The notes under the pieces were generated by a model, which saw only the letters and a list, made by a program, of their open reading frames with translations, was not told the origin of the DNA and did not search any database. Shown here in pieces: positions 35,605-43,787 of a stretch of DNA of 64,000 nt. The stretch is from the NCBI GenBank assembly GCA_034435375.1, contig DAOTXR010000048.1, positions 345,429 to 409,428 on the forward strand, in the 5' to 3' direction. A program made the position numbers and the translations under genes. Source of the stretch: DAOTXR01 sp034435375. Its GTDB lineage: Bacteria; Chloroflexota; Anaerolineae; Aggregatilineales; UBA3940. The stretch's first letter is position 1. Each line of letters opens with the position of its first letter.

Positions 35605-36822
35605 ATGGAGATGTTTGAAAGGGTGCAATCAGCTTCTCAGTCTTTTGACAACTCCCGGGGCGAGACTCTTCAGGAGTTGATCAGCCGTGCCGACCTACGC
35701 GGCTACATCACTTACGAAGACTTGGTGGAAGTCGTCGCAGACGATCTTGACGAGGCGACCTTTGAGGTGCTTCTGCAAGAGCTTGAGGAGGTTGGCATCG
35801 AAGTACGTGCTGGGGATGAGGAAGGTGAGAACATTCTCGATCTGAGTATAGCCGCTGAAGACGGCGAGGAAGAAATCGAAGCGGAGGAAACACTGGCCGA
35901 TATTAACGCTGTGTCTGCTGATGACCCGGTGGGGCTTTACTTCCGCCAGATGGCTCAGGAACCGCTCCTCACGGCGGCAGAGGAGATCGATCTCGCCAAG
36001 CGCATCGAGCGGGGGAAACGCGCACGCCGCAGGCTGGAGCATGCCAGTGACCTGGCGATCTCTGAGCGGGCTGAACTGTTGCTGCATATTGAACAGGCCC
36101 AAGAGGCTCGCGAGCATCTGGGGCGAGCGAATACCCGCCTGGTGGTCAGCATTGCTAAGCGTTATATGGGGCAGGGCCTTCCTTTCCCGGACCTGATCCA
36201 GGAGGGCAACGTCGGCTTGATGCGCGCCGTCGATAAGTACGACTATACACGGGGCAACCGCTTCAGCACTTATGCCACCTGGTGGATTCGCCAAGCTATC
36301 ACGCGTGCACTGGCTCAGAAAACGCGCACTATTCGCATCCCACTGCACATGACCGAGCGCATCCGCCAGATGTACCGCACGGCCCAGATCCTTGAGCAGG
36401 AGCTAGGTCGACGCCCTACGCCGGAGGAGATCGCCGAAGAAATGAAGCTGCCCACGGAGAGTGTGCGGGGCATGATGGATGCCAGCCAGCATGCTATTGC
36501 GTTGGAGCGCCCGGTCGGCGACGACGGTGACAGCGAGTTTGGCGATTTCATCGAGGACCAGGATACCCCGGAACCAGCCGAGGCCGCGGCGCACCATCTG
36601 CTCCAGGAGACCATCGAAGAGGTGCTCTCAGAGTTGACGCCGCGCCAGGCGCACATCCTGCGCCTGCGATTCGGGCTGGGGGGTGGTGAGCAGCACACCC
36701 TTGAGGAGATCGCCAACAAGTTTGGTCTGTCACGGGAGCGTATCCGGCAGCTTGAGAAGGAAGCGCTACGTCGACTGCGGCATCCACGTTTGGCTCACAA
36801 TCTAAGAGATTATCTCTCCTGA
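35605..36822 (+). CDS. sigA: Primary RNA polymerase sigma factor (RpoD/SigA type)
   Basis: Group 1/2 sigma-70 of about 405 residues. A region 1.1-like segment (TLQELISRADLRGYITYEDL, then an acidic stretch) is followed by region 1.2 (DDPVGLYFRQMAQEPLLT). Region 2 has RLVVSIAKRYMGQGLPFPDLIQEG and YATWWIRQAITRAL, the -10 recognition helix. Region 3 is IRIPLHMTERIRQM, and region 4 is TLEEIANKFGLSRERIRQLEKEALRRLRHP for -35 recognition. The ATG at 35605 has GGAAG seven bases upstream; an in-frame TTG at 35515 would give an unlikely N-terminus. Monocistronic. Confidence 0.93.
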   Translation: MEMFERVQSASQSFDNSRGETLQELISRADLRGYITYEDLVEVVADDLDEATFEVLLQELEEVGIEVRAGDEEGENILDLSIAAEDGEEEIEAEETLADINAVSADDPVGLYFRQMAQEPLLTAAEEIDLAKRIERGKRARRRLEHASDLAISERAELLLHIEQAQEAREHLGRANTRLVVSIAKRYMGQGLPFPDLIQEGNVGLMRAVDKYDYTRGNRFSTYATWWIRQAITRALAQKTRTIRIPLHMTERIRQMYRTAQILEQELGRRPTPEEIAEEMKLPTESVRGMMDASQHAIALERPVGDDGDSEFGDFIEDQDTPEPAEAAAHHLLQETIEEVLSELTPRQAHILRLRFGLGGGEQHTLEEIANKFGLSRERIRQLEKEALRRLRHPRLAHNLRDYLS

Positions 36823-36836
36823 GCATAGCCTCAAGT

Positions 36837-36872
36837 AGGGACGACCCAGCCGATAAAGGTGAAGTCGTCCCT
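36837..36872 (+). terminator. Intrinsic terminator of sigA
   Basis: AGGGACGAC and GTCGTCCCT form a 9-bp stem 15 bp after the stop codon, followed by the T-rich CTATTTGTGTG. Confidence 0.7.
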
Positions 36873-36947
36873 CTATTTGTGTGCATTTATCTACAATTTG
36901 CCTGCACTCAATGCCCCGTTTTCTCAGACTAGCAAGAGAGGTAAGCT

Positions 36948-38381
36948 ATGCGGCCCACTAGAACTGTCGTGATCGGCGCCGGGAGTGCTGCCTTTGGCCT
37001 TAGTACGTTAGCTACCCTGATCCGTGAGCGGCAGATGGATGGCAGCACTCTGTGTCTGGTTGACCTCAACGAGCAAGGCTTGGAGAAGGTTCACCGACTG
37101 GCCGAGCGTATGGTACGCGAGTGGGGGCGTCAGGTCTACATTGAAAGCACTACCGACCGACGTAGGGCGCTGCCAGGAGCCGATTTTGTCGTCGTCGCCA
37201 TTGAGACTGGCCCACGTGAAGGGCTGTGGCTTAAGGACTATGAGCTGACCCTCCCTCATGGGTTGCGCCAGCCCTACGCCGAGAACGGTGGCCCTGGCGG
37301 CTTTGCACACACCCTGCGCAACATTCCGCCCATCATGGACATTGCCACTGATATGGAGACTCTGTGTCCCCATGCCTGGTTAGTGAACCTCAGTAATCCG
37401 CTGCCGCGCCTGTGTCGGGCGGTGACGCGCTACACTAGCGTGAAGACGGTAGGGTTATGTCATCAGGTCTACTATGGCTATGCCATCTTGGCGCTGATCT
37501 TTGCCGAGGAGCTTGGCATCCAACGCCCCCCGGTCCTGACGAATGGCGCGCCCTACGACCTGGCTGACGCTGCGGGTTGGGAAGAGTATGAAAGGCTGGT
37601 GGCGCAGGGCCTCCAGAAACTCTCGATCCGTTCAGCAGGGCTGAATCACTTCATCTGGGCGCTCGATGTGCGGATGCGCGAGACTGGCGAGGACCTGTAC
37701 CCGCGCCTTGCTGAGAAGTTAGAGGCTATGCCGCCTGGTTTCGAGATGCTGGCCCGCGATGTCTACCGTGTGATCGGCGTCCTGCCCATCAGCGGCGATA
37801 CCCATCTTTGCGAGTACCTCCCCTGGATGACCAACGCTCAGCGCCGGCCTTGGGAGCGGTACAACATTCAGTTGTACCATTGGGATCGCGCTGCACAAGA
37901 GCGCGACGAGATGTGGCGTGAGATTGACGATATGCTGGATGGCAGAAAGCCCATTGGGCACCTGCGCAACGTCTTTAGCGAGGGCGTCTATGAGATTATC
38001 AGCGGCATCACGGGGGACATGAACCTGTACACTGAAGCCGTCAACATCCCCAACAGGGGATTCATCACCAATCTGCCTGAGGGTGCCATCGTCGAGGTGC
38101 CGGGGCTGCTCAACGCCGATGGCGTGAATGGCGTGGGTGTAGGTGACCTGCCACCCCTGGTGGCCGAACTATGCCGACGCGAGGCTGCGCTGGTTGAGCT
38201 GGTGGTGCAGGCTGGCGTCGAAGGTGACCGAGAGATCGCTCTCCAAGCGCTGGCATTCGACCCGCATGTGGATGACTTAGAGATGGCGCGCGACATCCTG
38301 GCCACTTATCTTAAGGAGTACGCAGAGTGGCTGCCCCAGTTCTCCGGGCAGTGGCGTTTTAGACGCGCCGCCCTTCGATAA
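36948..38381 (+). CDS. Glycoside hydrolase family 4 (alpha-galactosidase/galacturonidase-like)
   Basis: NAD(H)- and Mn2+-dependent glycosidase of 477 residues. The Rossmann motif VVIGAGSAAFG is at the N-terminus, followed by LVDLNEQGLEKV and the conserved VNLSNPLPRL. The Cys-His metal site is in GLCHQVYYGY, and a second metal-binding His appears in SAGLNHFIWAL. The family cleaves glycosides by a redox-elimination mechanism; the closest subgroup is probably LplD/MelA-like, but the substrate is uncertain. AGAGGT precedes the ATG. It stands alone after the sigA terminator. Confidence 0.9.
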   Translation: MRPTRTVVIGAGSAAFGLSTLATLIRERQMDGSTLCLVDLNEQGLEKVHRLAERMVREWGRQVYIESTTDRRRALPGADFVVVAIETGPREGLWLKDYELTLPHGLRQPYAENGGPGGFAHTLRNIPPIMDIATDMETLCPHAWLVNLSNPLPRLCRAVTRYTSVKTVGLCHQVYYGYAILALIFAEELGIQRPPVLTNGAPYDLADAAGWEEYERLVAQGLQKLSIRSAGLNHFIWALDVRMRETGEDLYPRLAEKLEAMPPGFEMLARDVYRVIGVLPISGDTHLCEYLPWMTNAQRRPWERYNIQLYHWDRAAQERDEMWREIDDMLDGRKPIGHLRNVFSEGVYEIISGITGDMNLYTEAVNIPNRGFITNLPEGAIVEVPGLLNADGVNGVGVGDLPPLVAELCRREAALVELVVQAGVEGDREIALQALAFDPHVDDLEMARDILATYLKEYAEWLPQFSGQWRFRRAALR

Positions 38382-38407
38382 GGCGATGCCCCTTATATCT
38401 GAAGCAG

Positions 38408-39091
38408 CTACCGCCGCCCTTGCTTGGCCCGGCGCTGAGCCTCTGCAGCCCGCTCAATAGGGTCTTTGTAGGCACGGGCTTGCCCGCTACGGCGTGCGTG
38501 GCGGGCCGCAATGGCGCTATCGATCTGCTGGTTGAGCAGCATAGCATCCTCGATGATGAACAACAGGCTGGTCTTGTCGGGCGTGAACATGAACTTGTGC
38601 CATCGTCGCTTGATAGGCACCTTGGGCCACGACTGCATGTCCACTGCGGTGGCCGAGTAAGCCACAAAGGGCTGTAACAGCGCCCGGTCCCGGCCTTTAA
38701 GTGACTCGGGGGGATACAGCGTCGCGACCTGCGTCAGCCGGATTTGTCGGATGCGCCCGTAGGAAAGGTCCACTGGAATCAGCCCGGCTCGAACGCGCAG
38801 TGCTTTGGGGCGCGCCTCGACATAGCTCAGGCGGCCCATGAGCACAATCAACAAGTACAACGCGATGCTGAGGCCAATGAGACCTATCACCAAGACGCGG
38901 TTCTCCCACAGGCTGTTGAGCAGCACTACATTGCCGCCCTGAAGGATGGCCCGCGAAGTCAGCCAGCCAAGTGCATACAGTACCACGCCTAGCAGGGCTG
39001 TCAGAAAGGGAGCCACTCGCCACCGCTGGCTCAATCGGCGGTAAATCAACAGGCGGTGCCTGCGTGGCATCTTGCCGGACTTGCTTGTCAT
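38408..39091 (-). CDS. Membrane protein with bacterial PH-like domain
   Basis: A 227-residue protein with two transmembrane helices (about 28-50 and 67-88) and a cytoplasmic beta-rich segment (LSYVEARPKALRVRAGLIPVDLSYGRIRQIRL) that resembles the YdbS/YdbT-type bPH2 domain. The C-terminus is strongly basic (RRAKQGRR). The function of such proteins is not established. It lies 11 bp downstream of the histidine kinase gene and is probably co-transcribed. Confidence 0.68.
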   Translation of the reverse strand: MTSKSGKMPRRHRLLIYRRLSQRWRVAPFLTALLGVVLYALGWLTSRAILQGGNVVLLNSLWENRVLVIGLIGLSIALYLLIVLMGRLSYVEARPKALRVRAGLIPVDLSYGRIRQIRLTQVATLYPPESLKGRDRALLQPFVAYSATAVDMQSWPKVPIKRRWHKFMFTPDKTSLLFIIEDAMLLNQQIDSAIAARHARRSGQARAYKDPIERAAEAQRRAKQGRR

Positions 39092-39102
39092 ACTCCTATC
39101 CT

Positions 39103-40902
39103 TTAGCTACTTACAGGCATGGTGAATGCAAAAGCAGTGCCTTTGCCTTTCTCACTTCTGACCTTTATCTCCCCGCCCTGCATCTCGATCAGACTTTTGG
39201 CAATGGTCAGGCCCAGTCCGGTGCCGGCCTGCTCACGCACAAAGCGGTCGTCTGAACGCCAAAACTTAGTGAACAATCTGCTGACTTCCTCCGGAGTCAT
39301 GCCTACGCCTGTATCCTGCACCTCGCACCACACGAATTGATCTGCCTGGCCTGCGCGAATGGTGATGGTACCGCCGTTGGGTGTGTACTTGTAGGCATTG
39401 CTGATCAGATTGGTGAGAATCTGCCCCAGGCGCTGGGGGTCCACCCGAACACTGGGCAGATTATCAGGAATTTCGATCACCATCTGATGGCCACGCCTGT
39501 CGATCTCGGCCTGCATGCTCAACAATACGCTGTCCACTGTCTGTCGGACGTGAACGTTATCCTCGATCTCGATCTTCAGCCTTCCACTCTCGATGCGCGA
39601 GATGTCGCTCAGGTCACTTACCTGGACACTCATACGGGTGATATTGCTGCGGATGATCTCTAAAAAGTTCTTCTGTTGGTCATTGAGTGGACCGACCATC
39701 CCCAGCATCTCAGCATAGCCCTTGATCGAAGTCATCGGAACCCGCAGCTCGTGGGTCATCACTGAGACGAACTCGCTCTTAGCCTGGTTAGCACGCTGGA
39801 CCGCCTCGTACAGGCGTGCATTTTCAATTGAGATGGCAGCATGGTCGGCCATCCGCATCACAAACGTCTGGGCTTCAGAATCGAATGGACGGCCATCCTT
39901 GCGGTCCAGTGCAATCACGCCAATCACGCGCCCCTCGCGCTGGATGGGAACGGTCAGGCTGCCCTGAGGGTCTGCGGCTTCCTCGCCTCGTAAGACTTTC
40001 ATCACAGTAGATGGGGCCTCGCCGTGCTGCGCGATGATCTGGGTCTGGCCCGCTTCCACATCGATCAGGGCAATCGCTCCGTTGTCGGCCTGGGTCACGC
40101 GCACGGCCCACTCCAGCGTCAGGTTCATTACCTTGCCGAAGTCAAGCGTGGCATTGAGCTGCCGGTCGATCTCCTGAAGCATGGACAACTCCTGGACGCG
40201 AGCAGCCAGCGCTTCGTCGGTGCGGGTGAACAGGCGTGCGTTCTCAATCGCCATGGCAGCCTGGGCTGCAAAGGCCGACAGAATCTCTAGGTCGCTCTCG
40301 TTGAATACACCGGCGCGGACGCGGTTGTCGACATAGATCACGCCAATGATCTTGCCACGAGCACGCAGTGGTACACACTGGATAGATCGCAAATTGTGAA
40401 CCACAACGCTGGTCTGGCCGGAGAAGCGGGGATCGGTGGCAGCGTTGGTAGTGACGACCTGCTCGCCGGTTTCGGCCACGAGTCGGATTACACTCCGGCT
40501 GATCGCAAAATCCTCAGCCTCAAGCGTCTCGCGGGCAACGTTACGAGCAGCTTTGATCTCAAGCTCGCCCTCGTTATCAAAGAGGAACAGAAAACCACGC
40601 TCTGCGCCGGTGAGCTGGATGATCAAATCCATGACCTGGTTTAGCACTTCGTTCAGGTCGAGTGAGGAACCAATCGCCTTGCTGACCTTGTACAGGGCGG
40701 CTAGATTGCGCTGATGCTCGGCCTCGGAGTACCCTGCGCTCAAGTCTTCCAAAAGGCTGCTCAAGTCGTCTAGACGCCCGGCCCAGTAATCTTTCTCGAC
40801 CATGCCTGCTTTGAGCTGGCTGCGAAGCAGGGCAAGGATCTGGCGTGCACTGGCCAGCCTGGTGATCAGGTCTAGTTTGCTCCCCTGAGATGACTCTGTC
40901 AT
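39103..40902 (-). CDS. GAF-domain sensor histidine kinase
   Basis: Soluble hybrid-free histidine kinase of about 599 residues with no transmembrane segment. A short coiled coil leads into two GAF domains (about 60-220 and 235-370). The HisKA dimerisation domain carries the phospho-acceptor His in SVMTHELRVPMTSIKGYAE. The ATPase has N-box LISNAYKYTPNG, G1 DTGVGM and G2 GTGLGLTIA. The GAF motifs (AGVFNESDLEILSAFAAQAAMAIENARLF) suggest cytoplasmic ligand or redox sensing. No response regulator is adjacent, so it is an orphan kinase. ATG at 40902 with AGAGG upstream. Confidence 0.91.
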   Translation of the reverse strand: MTESSQGSKLDLITRLASARQILALLRSQLKAGMVEKDYWAGRLDDLSSLLEDLSAGYSEAEHQRNLAALYKVSKAIGSSLDLNEVLNQVMDLIIQLTGAERGFLFLFDNEGELEIKAARNVARETLEAEDFAISRSVIRLVAETGEQVVTTNAATDPRFSGQTSVVVHNLRSIQCVPLRARGKIIGVIYVDNRVRAGVFNESDLEILSAFAAQAAMAIENARLFTRTDEALAARVQELSMLQEIDRQLNATLDFGKVMNLTLEWAVRVTQADNGAIALIDVEAGQTQIIAQHGEAPSTVMKVLRGEEAADPQGSLTVPIQREGRVIGVIALDRKDGRPFDSEAQTFVMRMADHAAISIENARLYEAVQRANQAKSEFVSVMTHELRVPMTSIKGYAEMLGMVGPLNDQQKNFLEIIRSNITRMSVQVSDLSDISRIESGRLKIEIEDNVHVRQTVDSVLLSMQAEIDRRGHQMVIEIPDNLPSVRVDPQRLGQILTNLISNAYKYTPNGGTITIRAGQADQFVWCEVQDTGVGMTPEEVSRLFTKFWRSDDRFVREQAGTGLGLTIAKSLIEMQGGEIKVRSEKGKGTAFAFTMPVSS

Positions 40903-41010
40903 GCACAAGCCTCTTTGTGAGTGTCCACGGCGCTGCGTATCCTCTCAATTGTACGTCAAAATGCGATTCCGGCGAATAAGGTGAAGATCACATCGCATGC
41001 TTGACAGTCA

Positions 41011-41035
41011 AGGGCCGCCCTATAAGAGCGGCCCT
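41011..41035 (-). terminator. Hairpin downstream of the DnaB-like ATPase gene
   Basis: AGGGCCGC and GCGGCCCT form an 8-bp stem with a 9-nt loop. A short palindrome CTTGAC-A-GTCAAG (41000-41012) adjoins it. It separates the ATPase gene from the histidine kinase gene. Confidence 0.5.
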
Positions 41036-41114
41036 CGGTGAGGCAGGATTAGAATGGTGCGAAAAGTGTTCCGGGGACGAATCAACACAAAAGGGAGGGT
41101 TTTCGGCCAGAGGC

Positions 41115-42209
41115 TTACGCTTCGATGATCTTATCGTCGATCAACTGCTGCTGGACCATTTGCCCGTGCGGATCGAAGGCAAAGTAAGGCGCGTGCAGGC
41201 GGAACTCCACATCAATCATGGCTCGTCCGGCGCGGTTTTTCTCGATAGTAAAGACTACCCACTCGCGATACTGTCGTGCCTGGTAGGGGTTAAATGCAAC
41301 GTGGTCCTTAGCCAGGATCTTGTACTTGTTGTTCATGATGATGGCGATGTCGCACTCGTAGTCCAAGGCCGAGCTGCCCCGCAGGTGGAACAGATGTAGA
41401 CGGCTGGCCTGCAGGCCCGTCCGATCGGCAGCGACAATGGCCAGCACAGGCACATCGAGCGTCATCGCGATATCCTTCAACCCCTCGACGATGATCGTCA
41501 CTTTGTCGTTCTCGTCTAAAGCCTTTTCAGGGTGGATGGCAATCTTCTGCAGATAGTCGATGACCACCACCACATTGCCCTTGGTGCCTTGCACCAACTT
41601 GGCCGCCATCTCACGGATGGAGCGCAAAGTTGTCACAGCAGTGCTGGCCTTAAGCAGAATCAACCGATCGGCGTACTCTGTCATACGAGCCAGGGCTAAG
41701 GAGGTACGCTCGTTTTCACGCAGAATGCCTCGCAGTGAGCCGGTCGCGCCGTCCTTGCCCAGATACATGCGTGCGCGTTTGGAGACGATGATGTCCTGCA
41801 AATCCTTCATGCGCAACCCTTGAGAGGTGGTCATCTCAGGTGGGTTCACGCTTTCGAGACACAGCAGGCGGTTCATCAAGTGGGTCTCGGTGTGCTCGTA
41901 AGAGAGGTAGAAGGCATACATGCTGCTGGAACGGGCAATGTTGCGGGCCATCTGTAAGGCTGTGATGGTCTTGCCGATGCCCTGCGCACCGCCCAGCAGA
42001 ATCAGTTCGCCGCGTTGCAGCCCCCCTCCAATAGCAGCATCCAACGGATCGAACCCAGTGGGTATGGGGATGTAGTTTGAAAGATCGCCCCTGACGACTG
42101 CCTCGTTGGCCTCGTTTAAGACCTGCGCCAGCGTCCGGGGGATGTGAACCCCTCGCTCGCCTGGTGGGCTTTCAGCAGACTTTTGGGTAGAAGGACGTGC
42201 TTCTGCCAT
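41115..42209 (-). CDS. DnaB-helicase C-terminal-like (RecA-fold) ATPase
   Basis: About 364 residues containing a RecA-type ATPase related to the DnaB C-terminal domain. TGFDPLDAAIGGGLQRGELILLGG leads into Walker A GAQGIGKT. Walker B is VVVVIDYLQKI, and SSALDYECDIAIIMNNKY and EKNRAGRAMIDVEF match the DnaB motif 4/arginine-finger region. The N-terminal primase-interacting domain of true DnaB is absent; only about 55 non-conserved residues precede the ATPase. It is therefore not the replicative helicase but a specialised relative of unknown role. ATG at 42209. Confidence 0.8.
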   Translation of the reverse strand: MAEARPSTQKSAESPPGERGVHIPRTLAQVLNEANEAVVRGDLSNYIPIPTGFDPLDAAIGGGLQRGELILLGGAQGIGKTITALQMARNIARSSSMYAFYLSYEHTETHLMNRLLCLESVNPPEMTTSQGLRMKDLQDIIVSKRARMYLGKDGATGSLRGILRENERTSLALARMTEYADRLILLKASTAVTTLRSIREMAAKLVQGTKGNVVVVIDYLQKIAIHPEKALDENDKVTIIVEGLKDIAMTLDVPVLAIVAADRTGLQASRLHLFHLRGSSALDYECDIAIIMNNKYKILAKDHVAFNPYQARQYREWVVFTIEKNRAGRAMIDVEFRLHAPYFAFDPHGQMVQQQLIDDKIIEA

Positions 42210-42310
42210 TGCACACTTACCTTGCACAGCCGTCACTTGCCGTTGCTATTTTGGTCTGAGTCTGCATTCATTCTAACAGTGAGCCAGTTTACGGGCAATG
42301 CACCCAGGCC

Positions 42311-42580
42311 TCAGGAAGCCCTGTCCTTCAGATAATCAGACAGATCTAGAGCCGCAAACAAGCGTTGTCGAGCATCGCTGGGCAGGGGAGTGTGACCATG
42401 TTCCCGATAGAGCTTAACAGTCATGGTGAGCGTGTCGATCACCACCCGGCAATTCTCGCACTCGGCCATGTGGCGCTCGATCTCCTGGCACAGCGACTCT
42501 TCGGCCTCACCATCTAAGTAGAGCGAGAGCGTGCCGAGCAGCTCTCGACAGCTTCTATGTTCGTGCGTGTGCTCAGTCAT
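42311..42580 (-). CDS. Zinc-finger anti-sigma factor (short, cytoplasmic)
   Basis: About 89 residues with the zf-HC2 motif HMAECENC (H-x3-C-x2-C) around residues 40-47 and no transmembrane helix. This is a minimal soluble ZAS-type anti-sigma factor, a class often sensitive to redox. The start overlaps the sigma stop (ATGACTGA); an ATG at 42589 is an alternative. It pairs with the upstream ECF sigma factor. Confidence 0.82.
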   Translation of the reverse strand: MTEHTHEHRSCRELLGTLSLYLDGEAEESLCQEIERHMAECENCRVVIDTLTMTVKLYREHGHTPLPSDARQRLFAALDLSDYLKDRAS

Positions 42581-43193
42581 CGTGCCCATTGTCCTTTCCG
42601 GAGGCCCACTCTGCAAAGTACTGCGAGATTTGCTCGCGCAGGAACAGGCGGGCCCGGTGCAGTCGTGACTTCACCGCCGGAGTTGAGAGACCCAGCACCT
42701 CACCTACCTCGGCAGTAGAAAGACCTTCGATGTCGCGCAGCACAAAGACCGACTTCAGGGCCTCGGGCAACTGTTGGATGGCGCGATTCATGTGGTCCAT
42801 GGCTTCGGTGCTCAGCAGATCGCTTTCTGGCAGGCAACACCAGTCATAGAACTGGCGAGGCACCATCTCACCATCGTCCAGCGTGACTGGCTCATCAATG
42901 GATACTGTGTCTGGCTGTTTCTTGCGCTTGCGCATCATGGCAGCATTGTAGGCGATGCGATATAGCCAGGTTCCGACGCTGCTCCGACCCTCAAACCGGC
43001 GGATGCTTTTGTACGCGCTGATAAACGTCTCCTGGAGCGCGTCCTCTGCCTCGTATGGATCGCCTGTCAGCTTGAGGGTGAGATTATACAGCCGGTCCGC
43101 GTATAACTCTACAACCTGGGCGAACACAGCCTTGTCGCCCTCCCTCAGGGCGTTCAGGTCTATTGTCTCCTCAGACAACGTTGAGTCTGTCAT
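42573..43193 (-). CDS. ECF RNA polymerase sigma factor
   Basis: Sigma factor of 206 residues. Region 2 is LYNLTLKLTGDPYEAEDALQETFISAYKSI followed by GTWLYRIAYNAAMMRKRKK. Region 4 is LPEALKSVFVLRDIEGLSTAEVGEVLGLSTPAVKSRLHRARL. It is followed, with overlap, by a short zinc-binding anti-sigma gene, as in RsrA/SigR-type stress modules. A minus-strand TATACT lies about 60 bp upstream. Confidence 0.92.
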   Translation of the reverse strand: MTDSTLSEETIDLNALREGDKAVFAQVVELYADRLYNLTLKLTGDPYEAEDALQETFISAYKSIRRFEGRSSVGTWLYRIAYNAAMMRKRKKQPDTVSIDEPVTLDDGEMVPRQFYDWCCLPESDLLSTEAMDHMNRAIQQLPEALKSVFVLRDIEGLSTAEVGEVLGLSTPAVKSRLHRARLFLREQISQYFAEWASGKDNGHDD

Positions 43194-43252
43194 TGTTTGA
43201 TGCCCGATCTGTGCTGGGGATTCACTGAAAAGAAATTCACTGTTATCACATT

Positions 43253-43258
43253 AGTATA
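43253..43258 (-). promoter_or_regulatory. Candidate -10 element of the ECF sigma operon
   Basis: Minus-strand TATACT about 60 bp upstream of the sigma start. The -35 region is not convincing. Confidence 0.3.
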
Positions 43259-43787
43259 GCATGCCTGTGTGAACCAGGCAGGCTGACTGAGAGCGGGACC
43301 CGCGCAGCAAAACCTGTGGGGCGCAAGCCTGACCCTCCTTTCCGTACACTCAGTCAAAGGGCTGGGGCTGTGAGACACACTACCTGCCTGACGTTAGGGC
43401 TTAATTCCTATTGTTTTGGCCCCAGGGTTTACTGTTATAATGTAGATGGCCGAAAAGGTGCCTATCTCACGCGAGTACACTCATCAGCGTTACCCGTCGA
43501 GGCGATGCACATTAACAACGCAGCATTGTAGTGTGAGTTCATGCCGATAGAGCTCGAAGATGGGGTGAGGAGTCTCTCGTGTGGCTCTATGTGTATTGCT
43601 CACTGACGCACTGTCCCCAACTAAGACGCACTCGCTTGTGCTGTGATGCGCCGCCTGACGATCCAGGGCCTTGCTGTACGGGTGTTATAACCACTGTGAT
43701 GACTGAACGAGGTATGTCCTAACCAGCCTGCACGATACAGTGACGCAGGGATATGATGTAGTTATCACTTATATTGAGAGGTCGAGC
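43259..43787. other. Intergenic region upstream of the pilus locus
   Basis: About 530 bp without a convincing gene. A plus-strand TATAAT (43436-43441) with TTGTTT 19 bp earlier is a possible promoter about 350 bp before the TadE gene, which would give a long leader. Short open frames here lack ribosome sites or recognisable motifs. Confidence 0.5.

Noticed and set aside
43316..43531. 71-codon open frame upstream of the pilus locus
   Set aside because: Contains a likely promoter inside it, has no ribosome site and no recognisable domain.
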